Shown: positions 17,888 through 26,420 of the stretch, piece by piece | How positions within the stretch are numbered: position 1 is the stretch's first letter | Layout: every line of letters starts with the position of its first letter | NCBI RefSeq assembly: GCF_014472415.1 | Contig: NZ_JACSZV010000004.1 | Coordinates: 62,001-126,000 of the forward strand | Reading direction: 5' to 3' | DNA length: 64,000 nt | DNA from: Pseudomonas sp. N40(2020) | Lineage (GTDB): Bacteria > Pseudomonadota > Gammaproteobacteria > Pseudomonadales > Pseudomonadaceae | The notes under the pieces: generated by a model | Seen by the model: the letters and a program-made list of their open reading frames with translations, nothing else | Told to the model about the DNA's origin: nothing | The model's database searches: none | Made by a program: the position numbers and the translations under genes

Positions 17888-19386
17888 GAGTGTTGATCCG
17901 TGCGGACGCGTCGCCGACCATCGGCAGTGGTCACATTGCCCGTTGCCTGACGCTGGCCCGGGTATTGCGCAAGCAGGGCAGTCACGTCGCATTTGCCTGC
18001 CGGCGCTTGCCGGGGCATCGGCTTGATGCGTTGCAGGCAGAGGGTTTCGAGACGTTCGCATTACCCGAACGCTATGCCGAAGAAGATCCACAGCAGGCCA
18101 TCGAATCGATGCTGCCGTGGCAAGCGGACATTGAGGCACTGGATGTATTGCTCGACGGCCATGAAGGGTTCGACTGGATCATTGCCGACCACTATGGCCT
18201 CGATCATCACTGGCAAACGGCGGCCCGGCGTTGGGCGTCACGGATTGCAGCAGTGGATGATCTGGCCACTCGGCGCTATAGCGTTGACCTGCTGCTCAAT
18301 CAGAACCTCTCCGGCCTGAGCGAGAATTACGCGCCGCTGTTGCCTGACGGTTGTCGCACGTTGCTTGGTCCGCGCTTTGCCATGCTGCGCGAGGAGTTCA
18401 TTTGCCCAGCCGTCGAGATCAAGTCCAAGGCCCGCCGGGTATTGGTGAATTTCGGCGGTTTCGACGCGGCGATGCAGACTCATCACGCGATGCTGGCGCT
18501 GGCGGAATTTCCCGAGCTCGAAGTGGATTTCGTCGCCGGCGCCGACAACCCGGCATGGGCACAGATGCAGGCCCTGGCCGAGACACGGCCAAATTGGCGA
18601 TTGCACAGTTTTGTCAGCGATTTCCATCAACGTATGACCGAGGCCGATCTGTTTATCGGCGCCGGCGGTGGCACCAGTTGGGAGCGCGCGGCACTGGGGC
18701 TGCCAACGATCTGCATAGCCGTGTCGAATAATCAGCAGGCCAACGGCGAAGTCATGGCGGCGGCGGGCGCGCATGTGTTCATGGGCGCCCGCGAGCAGGT
18801 CAGTGTCGAGCAATTGCGCCAAGCCATCGGCTTGGTCGTCGACAATGTTTATCTGCGCCAAAGCCTGGCCGAACGTTCGCGGCAATTGGTCGACGGGCGC
18901 GGCGCGCTGCGGGTTGCGGCGGCATTGGCGGGCGCGGTGCTCAAGGTGCGCCCGGCCACGCTGGACGACGCGCAGTTGTTGTTTGACGGACGCAATGCCG
19001 AGGCGGTACGCCGCTGGTCACTGGACGCTGGCGTTATCGACTGGAAGCAACATCTGGACTGGCTGACTGCGAGCTTGCGTAACCCTCAGCGGCTGCTGTT
19101 GGTCGCTGAAGGCGATGACGGCCCGGTCGGCGTTCTGCGCTATGACTTGCGTGGTTTTGACGCGGAGGTCTCGCTGTATTTGCTGCAAGGGCGTTTTGGT
19201 CTCGGCTGGGGCGGTGCACTGTTGGCGCGGGGCGAAGCGTTCGCCGCTGCACATTGGCCGCAGATGAGCGCGATCACCGCTCAAGTGTTGCCGGCCAACC
19301 AAGCCTCACTGAATGTTTTTCGCGACGCCGGGTTCACTCAAAGTGCCTGCGCGTTCACCCGTGTTTTGAAGGATCACCGCAAATGA
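17884..19386 (+). CDS. pseG: PseG hydrolase fused to a PseH-like N-acetyltransferase
   Basis: 500 residues, much longer than single-domain PseG. Residues 1 to about 345 are the GT-B-fold UDP-sugar hydrolase: 'RADASPTIGSGHIARCLTLA' with the catalytic-type His, 'IIADHYGLDHHW', and 'FIGAGGGTSWERAALGLP'. Residues about 350-500 form a GNAT domain beginning 'LKVRPATLDDAQLLFDGRN' and ending 'NVFRDAGFTQS'. Since no separate pseH occurs in the cluster, the GNAT half is the probable acetyltransferase for the C4 amine, acting before the hydrolase half removes UDP. The fusion would place two consecutive steps in one chain. It overlaps pseF and pseI. Confidence 0.92.
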   Translation: MRVLIRADASPTIGSGHIARCLTLARVLRKQGSHVAFACRRLPGHRLDALQAEGFETFALPERYAEEDPQQAIESMLPWQADIEALDVLLDGHEGFDWIIADHYGLDHHWQTAARRWASRIAAVDDLATRRYSVDLLLNQNLSGLSENYAPLLPDGCRTLLGPRFAMLREEFICPAVEIKSKARRVLVNFGGFDAAMQTHHAMLALAEFPELEVDFVAGADNPAWAQMQALAETRPNWRLHSFVSDFHQRMTEADLFIGAGGGTSWERAALGLPTICIAVSNNQQANGEVMAAAGAHVFMGAREQVSVEQLRQAIGLVVDNVYLRQSLAERSRQLVDGRGALRVAAALAGAVLKVRPATLDDAQLLFDGRNAEAVRRWSLDAGVIDWKQHLDWLTASLRNPQRLLLVAEGDDGPVGVLRYDLRGFDAEVSLYLLQGRFGLGWGGALLARGEAFAAAHWPQMSAITAQVLPANQASLNVFRDAGFTQSACAFTRVLKDHRK

Positions 19387-20435
19387 GCAGTTTCAAGATT
19401 GGCAATCGCCTGATCGGTGTCGACGCGCCGCCGTTCATCATTGCCGAGATGAGCGGCAACCATAACCAGTCGCTGGACGTTGCTCTGCAAATCGTCGAGG
19501 CGGCGGCCAAGGCCGGGGCGCATGCGCTGAAACTGCAAACCTATACGGCCCAGACCATGACACTGGACCTGGCAGAGGGTGAGTTCTTTATCAAGGATCC
19601 GGGCAGCCTGTGGGCGGGCACTTCGCTCTACGATTTGTATGAAAAGGCCCATACGCCGTGGGAGTGGCATGCGCCGATCTTTGCCCGCGCGAAAGAACTC
19701 GGGATGCTCGCGTTCTCGACGCCGTTCGATGACAGCGCGGTGGATTTTCTCGAAAGCCTCGATGTGCCGGCCTACAAGATTGCCAGTTTCGAAAATACCG
19801 ATCTGCCGTTGATCCGTCGCGTCGCCGCCACTGGCAAACCGCTGATTATTTCTACCGGCATGGCCAGCATCGCAGAGCTCGATGAAACCGTGCGCGCTGC
19901 CCGTGAGGCCGGCTGCAAGGATCTGGTGTTGCTCAAGTGCACCAGCACTTATCCGGCGACACCGCTTAACAGCAACGTGCGCACGATCCCGCATCTGCGT
20001 GAGCTGTTTGGATGCGAGGTCGGGCTGTCTGACCACTCGATGGGCGTCGGCGTGTCGGTTGCTGCTGTGGCGCTCGGTGCAACGGTGGTGGAAAAACACT
20101 TCACCCTCGACCGTTCGGCAGGTGGGGTGGATGCCAGTTTTTCGCTGGAACCTGCGGAAATGGCCAGTCTGGTGCTCGAGACCGAGCGTGCCTGGCAGGC
20201 CATGGGCCAAGTGCAATACGGCCCCACCGAGGCCGAGCGCAAGTCGCTGGTCTACCGCCGTTCGCTGTACGTCACCGCCGACATGGCGGCGGGCGAGGCC
20301 TTCACCGCTGCCAATCTGCGTGCCATCCGCCCCGGTCTCGGTCTGCCGCCCAAGCACACCGATGCGGTTCTCGGGCGCCACGCTCGCGCCCCGATCAAGC
20401 GCGGTACGCCGCTGGATTGGTCGTTGGTCGAATAA
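19383..20435 (+). CDS. pseI: Pseudaminic acid synthase
   Basis: 350 residues of the NeuB family. It condenses the 2,4-diacetamido-trideoxyhexose with phosphoenolpyruvate. Visible: 'IIAEMSGNHNQSLD', 'HALKLQTYT', 'AYKIASFENTD', 'LSDHSMG' and 'VVEKHFTLDR' of the TIM barrel, then a C-terminal antifreeze-like/SAF domain ('RRSLYVTADMAAGE' to 'IKRGTPLDW'). The ATG at 19383 overlaps the pseG stop codon. It completes a set able to make CMP-Pse from UDP-GlcNAc. Confidence 0.95.
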   Translation: MSSFKIGNRLIGVDAPPFIIAEMSGNHNQSLDVALQIVEAAAKAGAHALKLQTYTAQTMTLDLAEGEFFIKDPGSLWAGTSLYDLYEKAHTPWEWHAPIFARAKELGMLAFSTPFDDSAVDFLESLDVPAYKIASFENTDLPLIRRVAATGKPLIISTGMASIAELDETVRAAREAGCKDLVLLKCTSTYPATPLNSNVRTIPHLRELFGCEVGLSDHSMGVGVSVAAVALGATVVEKHFTLDRSAGGVDASFSLEPAEMASLVLETERAWQAMGQVQYGPTEAERKSLVYRRSLYVTADMAAGEAFTAANLRAIRPGLGLPPKHTDAVLGRHARAPIKRGTPLDWSLVE

Positions 20436-20663
20436 CCCGATCTACAACCGATTCGGCAAAATAGCGTGACCTGCGAGTCATAACGCGCATCTTCACTGTA
20501 TTGTATTGATCGGGGAGATGGCGCCTGGCCCTTTATCGGTTCCAGTGATAGCCCTTTGCGCTCCCCCTCTGGTTGCCCGTTGTGGCAGCCATTTTCTGTT
20601 TGTCGGCGCCCCTCGAATCCTTGCGAGCGGTGGTTTTGGGCTGTTTTTTATTGGGAAGCCGTA

Positions 20664-21590
20664 ATGATTGGCATAAAAAGCATTGCGAGCTACGTTCCTG
20701 TAGCCGGCGTGGACAATTACGCACAAGGTGCAAAATTCGAGAAGGATGAAGAGTTCATCCTTGGCAAGATCGGCTCGGCATTCCTGCCGCGCAAAGACGC
20801 TGAACAAGAAACCTCCGATCTGTGTGTGGAAGCGGCCAATGCGCTGTTTGCCAGCAACCCTGAGCTGAAACGTGAGTCGATCGACGCGCTGATCGTCGTC
20901 ACTCAGAACGGTGACGAAGAAGGCCTGCCGCATACTGCCGCGATCGTGCAGGACAAACTCGGTCTGCCGACCAATGTCGCGGCGTTCGATATTTCCTTGG
21001 GCTGCTCCGGTTACGTCTACGGCATCTATGCGATCAAGGGCTTCATGGAAGCCGCAGGCCTGAAGAACGGCTTGCTGATCACCGCTGACCCTTATTCGAA
21101 GATCGTCGACCCGGAAGATCGCAACACCACCATGCTCTTCGGCGATGCCGCCACCGCCACCTGGATGGGCGAAGATCCGACCTGGGCGTTGGGTAAAGCC
21201 AAGTTCGGCACTGACGGCTCCGGCGCTCCGCACCTTAAGGTCAGCAATGGTGTGTTCTTCATGAACGGTCGTCAGGTGTTCAACTTCGCGCTGCTCAAAG
21301 TCCCGGCGCATCTGCATGAATTGCTCGACGATTCCGGCCTCAAGGCTGACGACATCGATGCGTTCTGCATTCACCAGGGCAGTGCGGCGATTGTCGATGC
21401 GGTGGCGCGGCGCTTCGAAGGCGAGCCGGAGAAGTTCATCAAGGACATGGTCGAGACCGGTAATACGGTGTCGTCGAGTGTTCCGTTGCTGCTTGAAAAA
21501 CACGTGCTCGATTCTGACTGGAGTCGCGTTGCGATCAGTGGTTTCGGCGTTGGTTTGTCCTGGGGGTCGGCGATTATCTATCGTCCCTGA
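20664..21590 (+). CDS. 3-oxoacyl-ACP synthase III (FabH-like) of the flagellin glycosylation island
   Basis: 308 residues, normal KASIII length, with the full catalytic triad: Cys114 in 'LGCSGY', His237 in 'IHQGS' and Asn267 in 'GNTVSSS'. KASIII enzymes condense an acyl-CoA with malonyl-ACP. A fabH-like gene also sits beside fliC in P. syringae, whose flagellin glycan carries a 3-hydroxybutyramido group. I therefore infer that this enzyme may supply a short acyl chain for an N-acylated sugar here rather than housekeeping fatty acid synthesis. The gap before it (20436-20663) shows no promoter I can defend. A terminator follows. Confidence 0.88.
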   Translation: MIGIKSIASYVPVAGVDNYAQGAKFEKDEEFILGKIGSAFLPRKDAEQETSDLCVEAANALFASNPELKRESIDALIVVTQNGDEEGLPHTAAIVQDKLGLPTNVAAFDISLGCSGYVYGIYAIKGFMEAAGLKNGLLITADPYSKIVDPEDRNTTMLFGDAATATWMGEDPTWALGKAKFGTDGSGAPHLKVSNGVFFMNGRQVFNFALLKVPAHLHELLDDSGLKADDIDAFCIHQGSAAIVDAVARRFEGEPEKFIKDMVETGNTVSSSVPLLLEKHVLDSDWSRVAISGFGVGLSWGSAIIYRP

Positions 21591-21624
21591 GTCACCTGTT
21601 TTTCTATAAAACGCGGCACAAAAA

Positions 21625-21659
21625 AGCGCTCAAGGTGTAACCTTGAGCGCTATTTTTTT
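21625..21659 (+). terminator. Rho-independent terminator after the KASIII gene
   Basis: A perfect 11-bp stem (AGCGCTCAAGG/CCTTGAGCGCT) with a TGTAA loop is followed by seven T residues. It ends 24 bases before the maf-type gene, so that gene needs read-through or its own promoter. Confidence 0.95.
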
Positions 21660-21682
21660 GCCCGGATGTCAGGCGAGGCGCC

Positions 21683-22975
21683 ATGAGCGAGTATTTTCAA
21701 TCCAATACCCAGATCATCGAAAAGCGCTGGCCTGCGGTGGCTGCGCGTTTGCTGAGCGAAGACCCGAGCTCGTTGCAGGCCGATCTGGTGGAAGGACTGG
21801 GCTCGACCTTGAGCGTCAATGGCATTCAGTTGACCAGTCGGCATGACCGTATGCGTGAAGCGCAGGTGCAGGCTGCAAGCCTGGCAGCCGACAGCCCGGT
21901 GTTACACGTCTATGGTGCCGGGTTGGGCGATCTGCAACACGAGCTGCTGCTACGTCCGGCACTCGCGCAATTGCACGTGCACATTCTCAATGGCGCCGTG
22001 TTTTCGCTGGTGCTGCAACTGCTTGATCAAGCACCGTGGCTCGGCGATTCACGCGTCCAGTTGCACTACGCCGGTGATCGCGAGGAAATCTGCCTGCCTT
22101 TCTTTGCCTTGCCGTCCGAGCTGGTGCTGGCAGACGACTACAACGCGAAAATCCGCGACCGACTGATCAGCGAGACGCACCTTACGTTCAATAATCGCGA
22201 GTTCGATCCGCACGCTGCGCACATTGTCGAACGCTTGCATGCCAGTCAGACGCTGATGCACGTCGATGCGGATGTCGCCGACCTGTTCGGCACGTGCGCG
22301 GGCATGCCGGTGTTTGTGATTGCGACAGGGCCGAGCCTGGAAATGCACTTCCAGCGATTGCGGACGATCCGCGAGCAACAGCCACGGCCGCTGTTTATCT
22401 GTGTCGACACCGCGTATAGACCGTTGCTTGAACAGGGGATTCGCCCCGACATCGTGGTTACGATCGATCAGCGCATTGCCGAGCGTCACTTGCCGCCGGC
22501 CGGTACGAGCGCCATTCGTCTGGTGTATATGCCCATGGTTGATCCGTCAGTGTTGAGTGCCTGGCAAGGCCCGCGTTATTCGGCCTATTCACCCAGCCCG
22601 ATCTACCAGGCCTTGCGCCAGCAATTTCCCAGAGGTGAATTGCATGGGGGCGGTAGCGTGATCCACCCTGCAGTGGATCTGGCGGTGAAAATGGGTGCCG
22701 GGGAAATCACCCTGTTCGGTGCCGACTTTGCTTTCCCGGGCGACAAGACCCATGCCGGCTGGAATGACGGTGAACTGGGACCACAACTCGGTGCGGCGAA
22801 ACACTGGGTGCTCGATGGCCACGGCCAACGCATCAAAACCCAACTCAACTTCCGTAGCTATCTGTGCGAACTGGAGCGCTTTATCGCCGGGCATCCTCAG
22901 GTGCGCTTTTACAACAGCAGTCGGGCCGGGGCGATCATTGCCGGGACCGCCTTTCATCCGGAGTTGGCGCTATGA
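21683..22975 (+). CDS. Maf/DUF115-type flagellin nonulosonic acid transferase
   Basis: 430 residues with the DUF115 (MptE/Maf) core: 'VFVIATGPSLEMHFQRL', 'PLFICVDTAYRPLLEQGI', 'PDIVVTIDQ', 'GGGSVIHPAVDLAVKMGA' and 'ITLFGADFAFPGDKTHA'. Maf proteins of Campylobacter, Aeromonas and Magnetospirillum transfer pseudaminic or legionaminic acid to flagellin Ser/Thr in the cytoplasm. With a full pse pathway upstream and fliC downstream, it is the best candidate for the enzyme that puts Pse on this flagellin. The ATG follows 'AGGCGAGG'. Its stop codon overlaps the next gene. Confidence 0.85.
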   Translation: MSEYFQSNTQIIEKRWPAVAARLLSEDPSSLQADLVEGLGSTLSVNGIQLTSRHDRMREAQVQAASLAADSPVLHVYGAGLGDLQHELLLRPALAQLHVHILNGAVFSLVLQLLDQAPWLGDSRVQLHYAGDREEICLPFFALPSELVLADDYNAKIRDRLISETHLTFNNREFDPHAAHIVERLHASQTLMHVDADVADLFGTCAGMPVFVIATGPSLEMHFQRLRTIREQQPRPLFICVDTAYRPLLEQGIRPDIVVTIDQRIAERHLPPAGTSAIRLVYMPMVDPSVLSAWQGPRYSAYSPSPIYQALRQQFPRGELHGGGSVIHPAVDLAVKMGAGEITLFGADFAFPGDKTHAGWNDGELGPQLGAAKHWVLDGHGQRIKTQLNFRSYLCELERFIAGHPQVRFYNSSRAGAIIAGTAFHPELAL

Positions 22976-23235
22976 GTGCAATGTTTGTCGAGCAGGCACA
23001 GCAGTGTGCGACGTTGTTCCGGCTGGGGCGTGACGTTGAGGCAGGGTTGGCGATGATTGATCTGGCCGCTGCGCTGCAACCATCCTTCGATCAAGCGGGT
23101 GCGGATAATCAACACCAATGGCTGCAGGTTCTCAGTCTGATGCTGGAATGTCAGGAGGCGCAAAACTGGCTGGCACTGGCGGATTACCTCGAATACGAAT
23201 TGACTCAACTGATCACGGACAGTCTGTCCGTTTAG
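22972..23235 (+). CDS. Small helical protein of unknown function, coupled to maf
   Basis: 87 residues. The start overlaps the maf stop as ATGA, so translation is probably coupled. The sequence looks all-helical, with Leu/Ala-rich stretches ('VEAGLAMIDLAAALQ', 'NWLALADYLEYELTQLI') and no signal peptide or membrane span. I do not recognise a family. Its size and position between maf and fliC would suit a chaperone or adaptor for flagellin or Maf, with a loose resemblance in style to FliT-like chaperones, but that is inference. Confidence 0.65.
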   Translation: MSAMFVEQAQQCATLFRLGRDVEAGLAMIDLAAALQPSFDQAGADNQHQWLQVLSLMLECQEAQNWLALADYLEYELTQLITDSLSV

Positions 23236-23380
23236 ACAATTTCTCCCCACTCGTCGGTTCTGGCTCCCGATCTTGAGCTTCCGGCGTATTCCTGACGCCA
23301 TTTTTTCGTTTGTCGACGGCCGCCAAGTCCTTGATTTACGAGGGGTGGCCGTCTGATGGCAATTTTTTTCGAAAATCCCC

Positions 23381-23407
23381 TAAAGCAAGTCCCAATCCCG
23401 ACGATAA
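23381..23407 (+). promoter_or_regulatory. Sigma-28 (FliA) promoter of fliC
   Basis: TAAAGCAA, eleven bases, GACGATAA. This matches TAAAGTTT-N11-GCCGATAA with ideal spacing and lies about 80 bases before the fliC start, as in other pseudomonads. Confidence 0.87.
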
Positions 23408-23487
23408 CTATTACGAAGGTTCTCTAGGCCATACCCGGCGGTTGCCAGGGCCGGAAGCCGCAGTACCCAACCAACGAGGAATTCGTC

Positions 23488-24339
23488 ATGGCTTTAACAG
23501 TAAACACTAACGTCACATCGTTGAACGTTCAGAAAAACCTGAACCGTGCTTCCGACGCTCTGTCGACTTCGATGACTCGCCTGTCTTCCGGCCTGAAAAT
23601 CAACAGCGCTAAAGACGACGCCGCCGGCCTGCAAATCGCTACCCGTATGACTTCGCAGATCCGTGGTCAGACCATGGCGATCAAAAACGCCAACGACGGT
23701 ATCTCGATCGCTCAGACCGCTGAAGGCGCGATGCAAGAATCGACCAACATTCTGCAGCGTATGCGTGAACTGGCTGTTCAAGCACGAAACGACTCGAACG
23801 GCACCGACGACCGTGCTGCTCTGAACAAAGAATTCGCGACCATGTCGGACGAGCTGACTCGTATCGCCAAGTCGACCAACCTGAACGGCAAAAACCTGAT
23901 CGACGGTACTGCTGGCACCATGACCTTCCAGGTTGGTTCCAACACTGGCGCTACCAACCAGATCACCATCACTCTGAACAGCGGCTTCGACGCTGCAACT
24001 CTGAGCGTTGGTTCGGCTACTATCGCTGTTACCGGTACCGACAGCACCACTGCTGAAGCAAGCACCAAAGCTGCAATCGACGCGATCGACAAAGCTCTGA
24101 AAACCATCAACACCAGCCGTGCGGACCTCGGTGCTGCTCAGAACCGTCTGACCAGCACTATCTCCAACCTGCAAAACATCAACGAAAACGCCAGTGCTGC
24201 ACTGGGTCGCGTACAAGATACCGACTTCGCTGCTGAAACTGCACAGCTGACCAAGCAACAAACTCTGCAACAAGCTTCGACCGCAGTTCTGGCTCAGGCC
24301 AACCAACTGCCATCCGCTGTACTGAAACTGCTTCAGTAA
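23488..24339 (+). CDS. fliC: Flagellin
   Basis: 283 residues, the short flagellin type seen in P. syringae and P. putida. The N-terminal D0/D1 region ('MALTVNTNVTSLNVQKNL') includes the plant FLS2-recognised flg22 region around residues 31-52 ('LSSGLKINSAKDDAAGLQIA'). The C-terminal D1/D0 ends 'NQLPSAVLKLLQ'. The centre (about 138-205) is a small Ser/Thr-rich domain and is the likely site of O-glycosylation by the upstream island. It has a sigma-28 promoter and a good 'CGAGGAATT' ribosome site. Exported by the flagellar apparatus, chaperoned by FliS. Confidence 0.98.
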   Translation: MALTVNTNVTSLNVQKNLNRASDALSTSMTRLSSGLKINSAKDDAAGLQIATRMTSQIRGQTMAIKNANDGISIAQTAEGAMQESTNILQRMRELAVQARNDSNGTDDRAALNKEFATMSDELTRIAKSTNLNGKNLIDGTAGTMTFQVGSNTGATNQITITLNSGFDAATLSVGSATIAVTGTDSTTAEASTKAAIDAIDKALKTINTSRADLGAAQNRLTSTISNLQNINENASAALGRVQDTDFAAETAQLTKQQTLQQASTAVLAQANQLPSAVLKLLQ

Positions 24340-24356
24340 TAGCTGATGAGTTTTGG

Positions 24357-24399
24357 CGGGGGAGTGCGCTTGTCGCGCTCTCTCGCTTTTTACTTTTTT
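24357..24399 (+). terminator. Probable weak terminator between fliC and flaG
   Basis: A GAGTGCGC/GCGCTCTC hairpin with one mismatch is followed by two T-rich runs. It may let fliC transcripts end while allowing some read-through to flaG. Confidence 0.45.
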
Positions 24400-24413
24400 A
24401 AGAGGTGATGGAC

Positions 24414-24779
24414 ATGGATATGAGCGCCAAGCTGAACTTGTCTTATCCTGCGGCCAAGCAGGCGACGACTGTTGCCGACAAGCCTGCGGAGAAGCCTCGC
24501 CCGGTGGTTGCCCCGGTAGCTATCGTCAAGGATGAACGCAAAAGCGATCAGACCGAGCAGGAAAAACTGAAGATGGCCGTTCAGGAAATCGAAAAGTTTG
24601 TGCAGTCGGTCAAGCGCAATCTGGAGTTCTCGATCGATGAGCCTTCAGGCAAAGTAGTGGTCAAAGTGATTGCCAGCGAATCCGGTGAGGTGATCCGTCA
24701 GATCCCCAACGAAGAAGTGCTGAAACTGGCAAACAGTTTGAATGATGCAAGCAGCCTGTTGTTCAGCGCTAAAGTCTGA
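24414..24779 (+). CDS. flaG: FlaG family protein
   Basis: 121 residues. The second half matches the FlaG domain ('VQEIEKFVQSVKRNLEFSID', 'VVKVIASESGEVIRQIPNEE', 'KLANSL'), and the N-terminal part is a low-complexity Lys/Ala/Pro stretch. FlaG influences filament length in several bacteria; its mechanism is poorly known. Several in-frame starts are clustered at 24405-24420; the ATG at 24414 gives the best spacing from 'AAGAGG'. It lies between fliC and fliD, as is usual in Pseudomonas. Confidence 0.9.
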   Translation: MDMSAKLNLSYPAAKQATTVADKPAEKPRPVVAPVAIVKDERKSDQTEQEKLKMAVQEIEKFVQSVKRNLEFSIDEPSGKVVVKVIASESGEVIRQIPNEEVLKLANSLNDASSLLFSAKV

Positions 24780-24783
24780 CAGC

Positions 24784-24799
24784 TGGCACGAATTTTGTT
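24784..24799 (+). promoter_or_regulatory. Possible sigma-54 promoter of fliD with a variant -12 box
   Basis: TGGCACG-AATT-TTGT has a perfect -24 element at the right distance, but the -12 box reads TTGT instead of TTGC. It lies 78 bases before fliD, which is sigma-54/FleQ dependent in P. aeruginosa. Confidence 0.35.
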
Positions 24800-24861
24800 G
24801 CTATGTTCTTTTGGGCGTTGTAGTGGTCAAAAGACCGGCGACACACTGAAGGGAGTTCCAC

Positions 24862-26292
24862 ATGGCAAGTCCAATTCTACCGGGCACGGGTTTAGGCTCC
24901 GGCCTTGATACCGGTGCTATCGTCAAAGCTCTGGTAAACGCTGACAAAGCGGCCAAGCAAGGTCAAATCGACCGTGGGACTGCGACCAACACCTCAAGCA
25001 TTTCCGGTATTGGTACCTTGAAGTCGTTGATGACGGCTTTCACCCAGACCTTGACGGATCTGGGCAGTCTCTCCAATCCGCAGTTTCCGGGTTTTGCTGC
25101 GACCTCTTCTGATCCAAAGATCCTCGGCGCCACTGCCGGCAACACGGCGGTCAATGGTAACTACGTTGTGACCGTCGGCAAGCTTGCCACCTCCTCGAAG
25201 GTTGCCAGTGCCGCTTTTGCAGGTGGCAACACCAGCCCGATTACGGCTGGCACGCTGACCATCAAGCAGGGTACTGGCACATACAGCCTCGACATCAAGG
25301 CTGGGGCGACACTGCAATCGGTGCGCGACTCGATCAACGGTGACGACAAGCTCAAGAGCGCAGGTATCAGTGCCAACATCGTCACTGACTCCTTTGGTTC
25401 GCGTCTGGTACTGGGTTCTACTACCACGGGTGCGGGTTCCGACATTTCCGTCAGCGGAATTTCCGAGCTGGCTATCAATGGCAGTACCGTGATTGGCACC
25501 AGCGGCTCGCCGATGACGGCGACTTCCGCGGGTTCCATTGGTGCTCTGGCGATCGATGCCCAATTCACCATCGACGGCATGGCCCTGACCAGCAAAAGCA
25601 ATACCGTCGACAAGGCTGTTTCCGGCCTGACCTTGAATCTGGTAGCGACCGGCACCTCCACCGTCACCGTCGCCAGCAACAACGATGGTCTGAAGGCTTC
25701 CATTCAGAAGTTCGTCGATGCCTACAATGCTCTGGCCAACGGCATCACTGCGCTGACCAAGCCTTCCCTGGACGATGATGGCAAGCCAACCGTTGCGGCG
25801 GCTCTGACTGGCGACGCCTTGCCGCGTTCGATCCTGTCGGCCATCCGTGAGCCGCTGTCGCAAACCGGTTCGGGCGACAAGCTGACCGTTTTGGCGCAAC
25901 TGGGCATTACCACCGATCAGAAAACCGGCGCGCTCACTTTTGACAGCACCAAGTTCACCGCGGCCATGAATGACAAGAAGCTGGGTGGCGAAGTCCAGAA
26001 GATGTTCGTCGGCGAGCTGGGTTCTGACAACGGTTTGCTCAAGCGCATGCAAAAAGCGATTACGCCGTTCTCCACTACTGGCGGGATTCTGGATCAGCGC
26101 ACCACCAGTCTGAACAAGACCAAGACCAAACTGACCAATGATCAGGCTGCGCTCGATCGTCGTATCGAAACCCTGACCGCTGTACTGACCAAAAAGTACA
26201 ACGACATGGACACCCTTGTCGGCAAGCTGAAGGCCACCGCCAGCAACATCACTTCGATGTTCGAGGCGTTGACCGCTCAACAGAAAGGCTAA
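24862..26292 (+). CDS. fliD: Flagellar filament cap protein
   Basis: 476 residues. The N-terminal FliD domain starts 'ASPILPGTGLGSGLDTGAIV', a Thr/Ser-rich head follows with 'ISVSGISELAINGS', and the C-terminal helical region ('KTKTKLTNDQAALDRRIETL') forms the leg. FliD caps the growing filament and promotes flagellin insertion; in P. aeruginosa it also binds mucin. Ribosome site 'GAAGGGAG'. A strong terminator follows, separating it from fliS. Confidence 0.97.
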   Translation: MASPILPGTGLGSGLDTGAIVKALVNADKAAKQGQIDRGTATNTSSISGIGTLKSLMTAFTQTLTDLGSLSNPQFPGFAATSSDPKILGATAGNTAVNGNYVVTVGKLATSSKVASAAFAGGNTSPITAGTLTIKQGTGTYSLDIKAGATLQSVRDSINGDDKLKSAGISANIVTDSFGSRLVLGSTTTGAGSDISVSGISELAINGSTVIGTSGSPMTATSAGSIGALAIDAQFTIDGMALTSKSNTVDKAVSGLTLNLVATGTSTVTVASNNDGLKASIQKFVDAYNALANGITALTKPSLDDDGKPTVAAALTGDALPRSILSAIREPLSQTGSGDKLTVLAQLGITTDQKTGALTFDSTKFTAAMNDKKLGGEVQKMFVGELGSDNGLLKRMQKAITPFSTTGGILDQRTTSLNKTKTKLTNDQAALDRRIETLTAVLTKKYNDMDTLVGKLKATASNITSMFEALTAQQKG

Positions 26293-26305
26293 GGCCTGAA
26301 ACGCC

Positions 26306-26344
26306 AAAAGCCCGGCAGCGTTTTTCTACGCTCCGGGCTTTTTG
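26306..26344 (+). terminator. Rho-independent terminator after fliD
   Basis: AAAAGCCCGG pairs with CCGGGCTTTTT across a loop containing a second CAGCG/CGCT helix. The T-tract is part of the right arm. Confidence 0.9.
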
Positions 26345-26420
26345 TATTTCAATCTAAAGTTTTTTGACGCATCGTCGATACCCTTGATATGCGTCCCATA
26401 GAAATTTGATGAGGTAGAAC

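Noticed and set aside
20436..20663. Promoter for the KASIII gene in the 228-base gap
   Set aside because: Several partial GG...GC matches, but none with both boxes and correct spacing.
23236..23487. Small ORFs in the fliC upstream region
   Set aside because: They overlap the sigma-28 promoter and leader and have no ribosome site; treated as 5' untranslated region.
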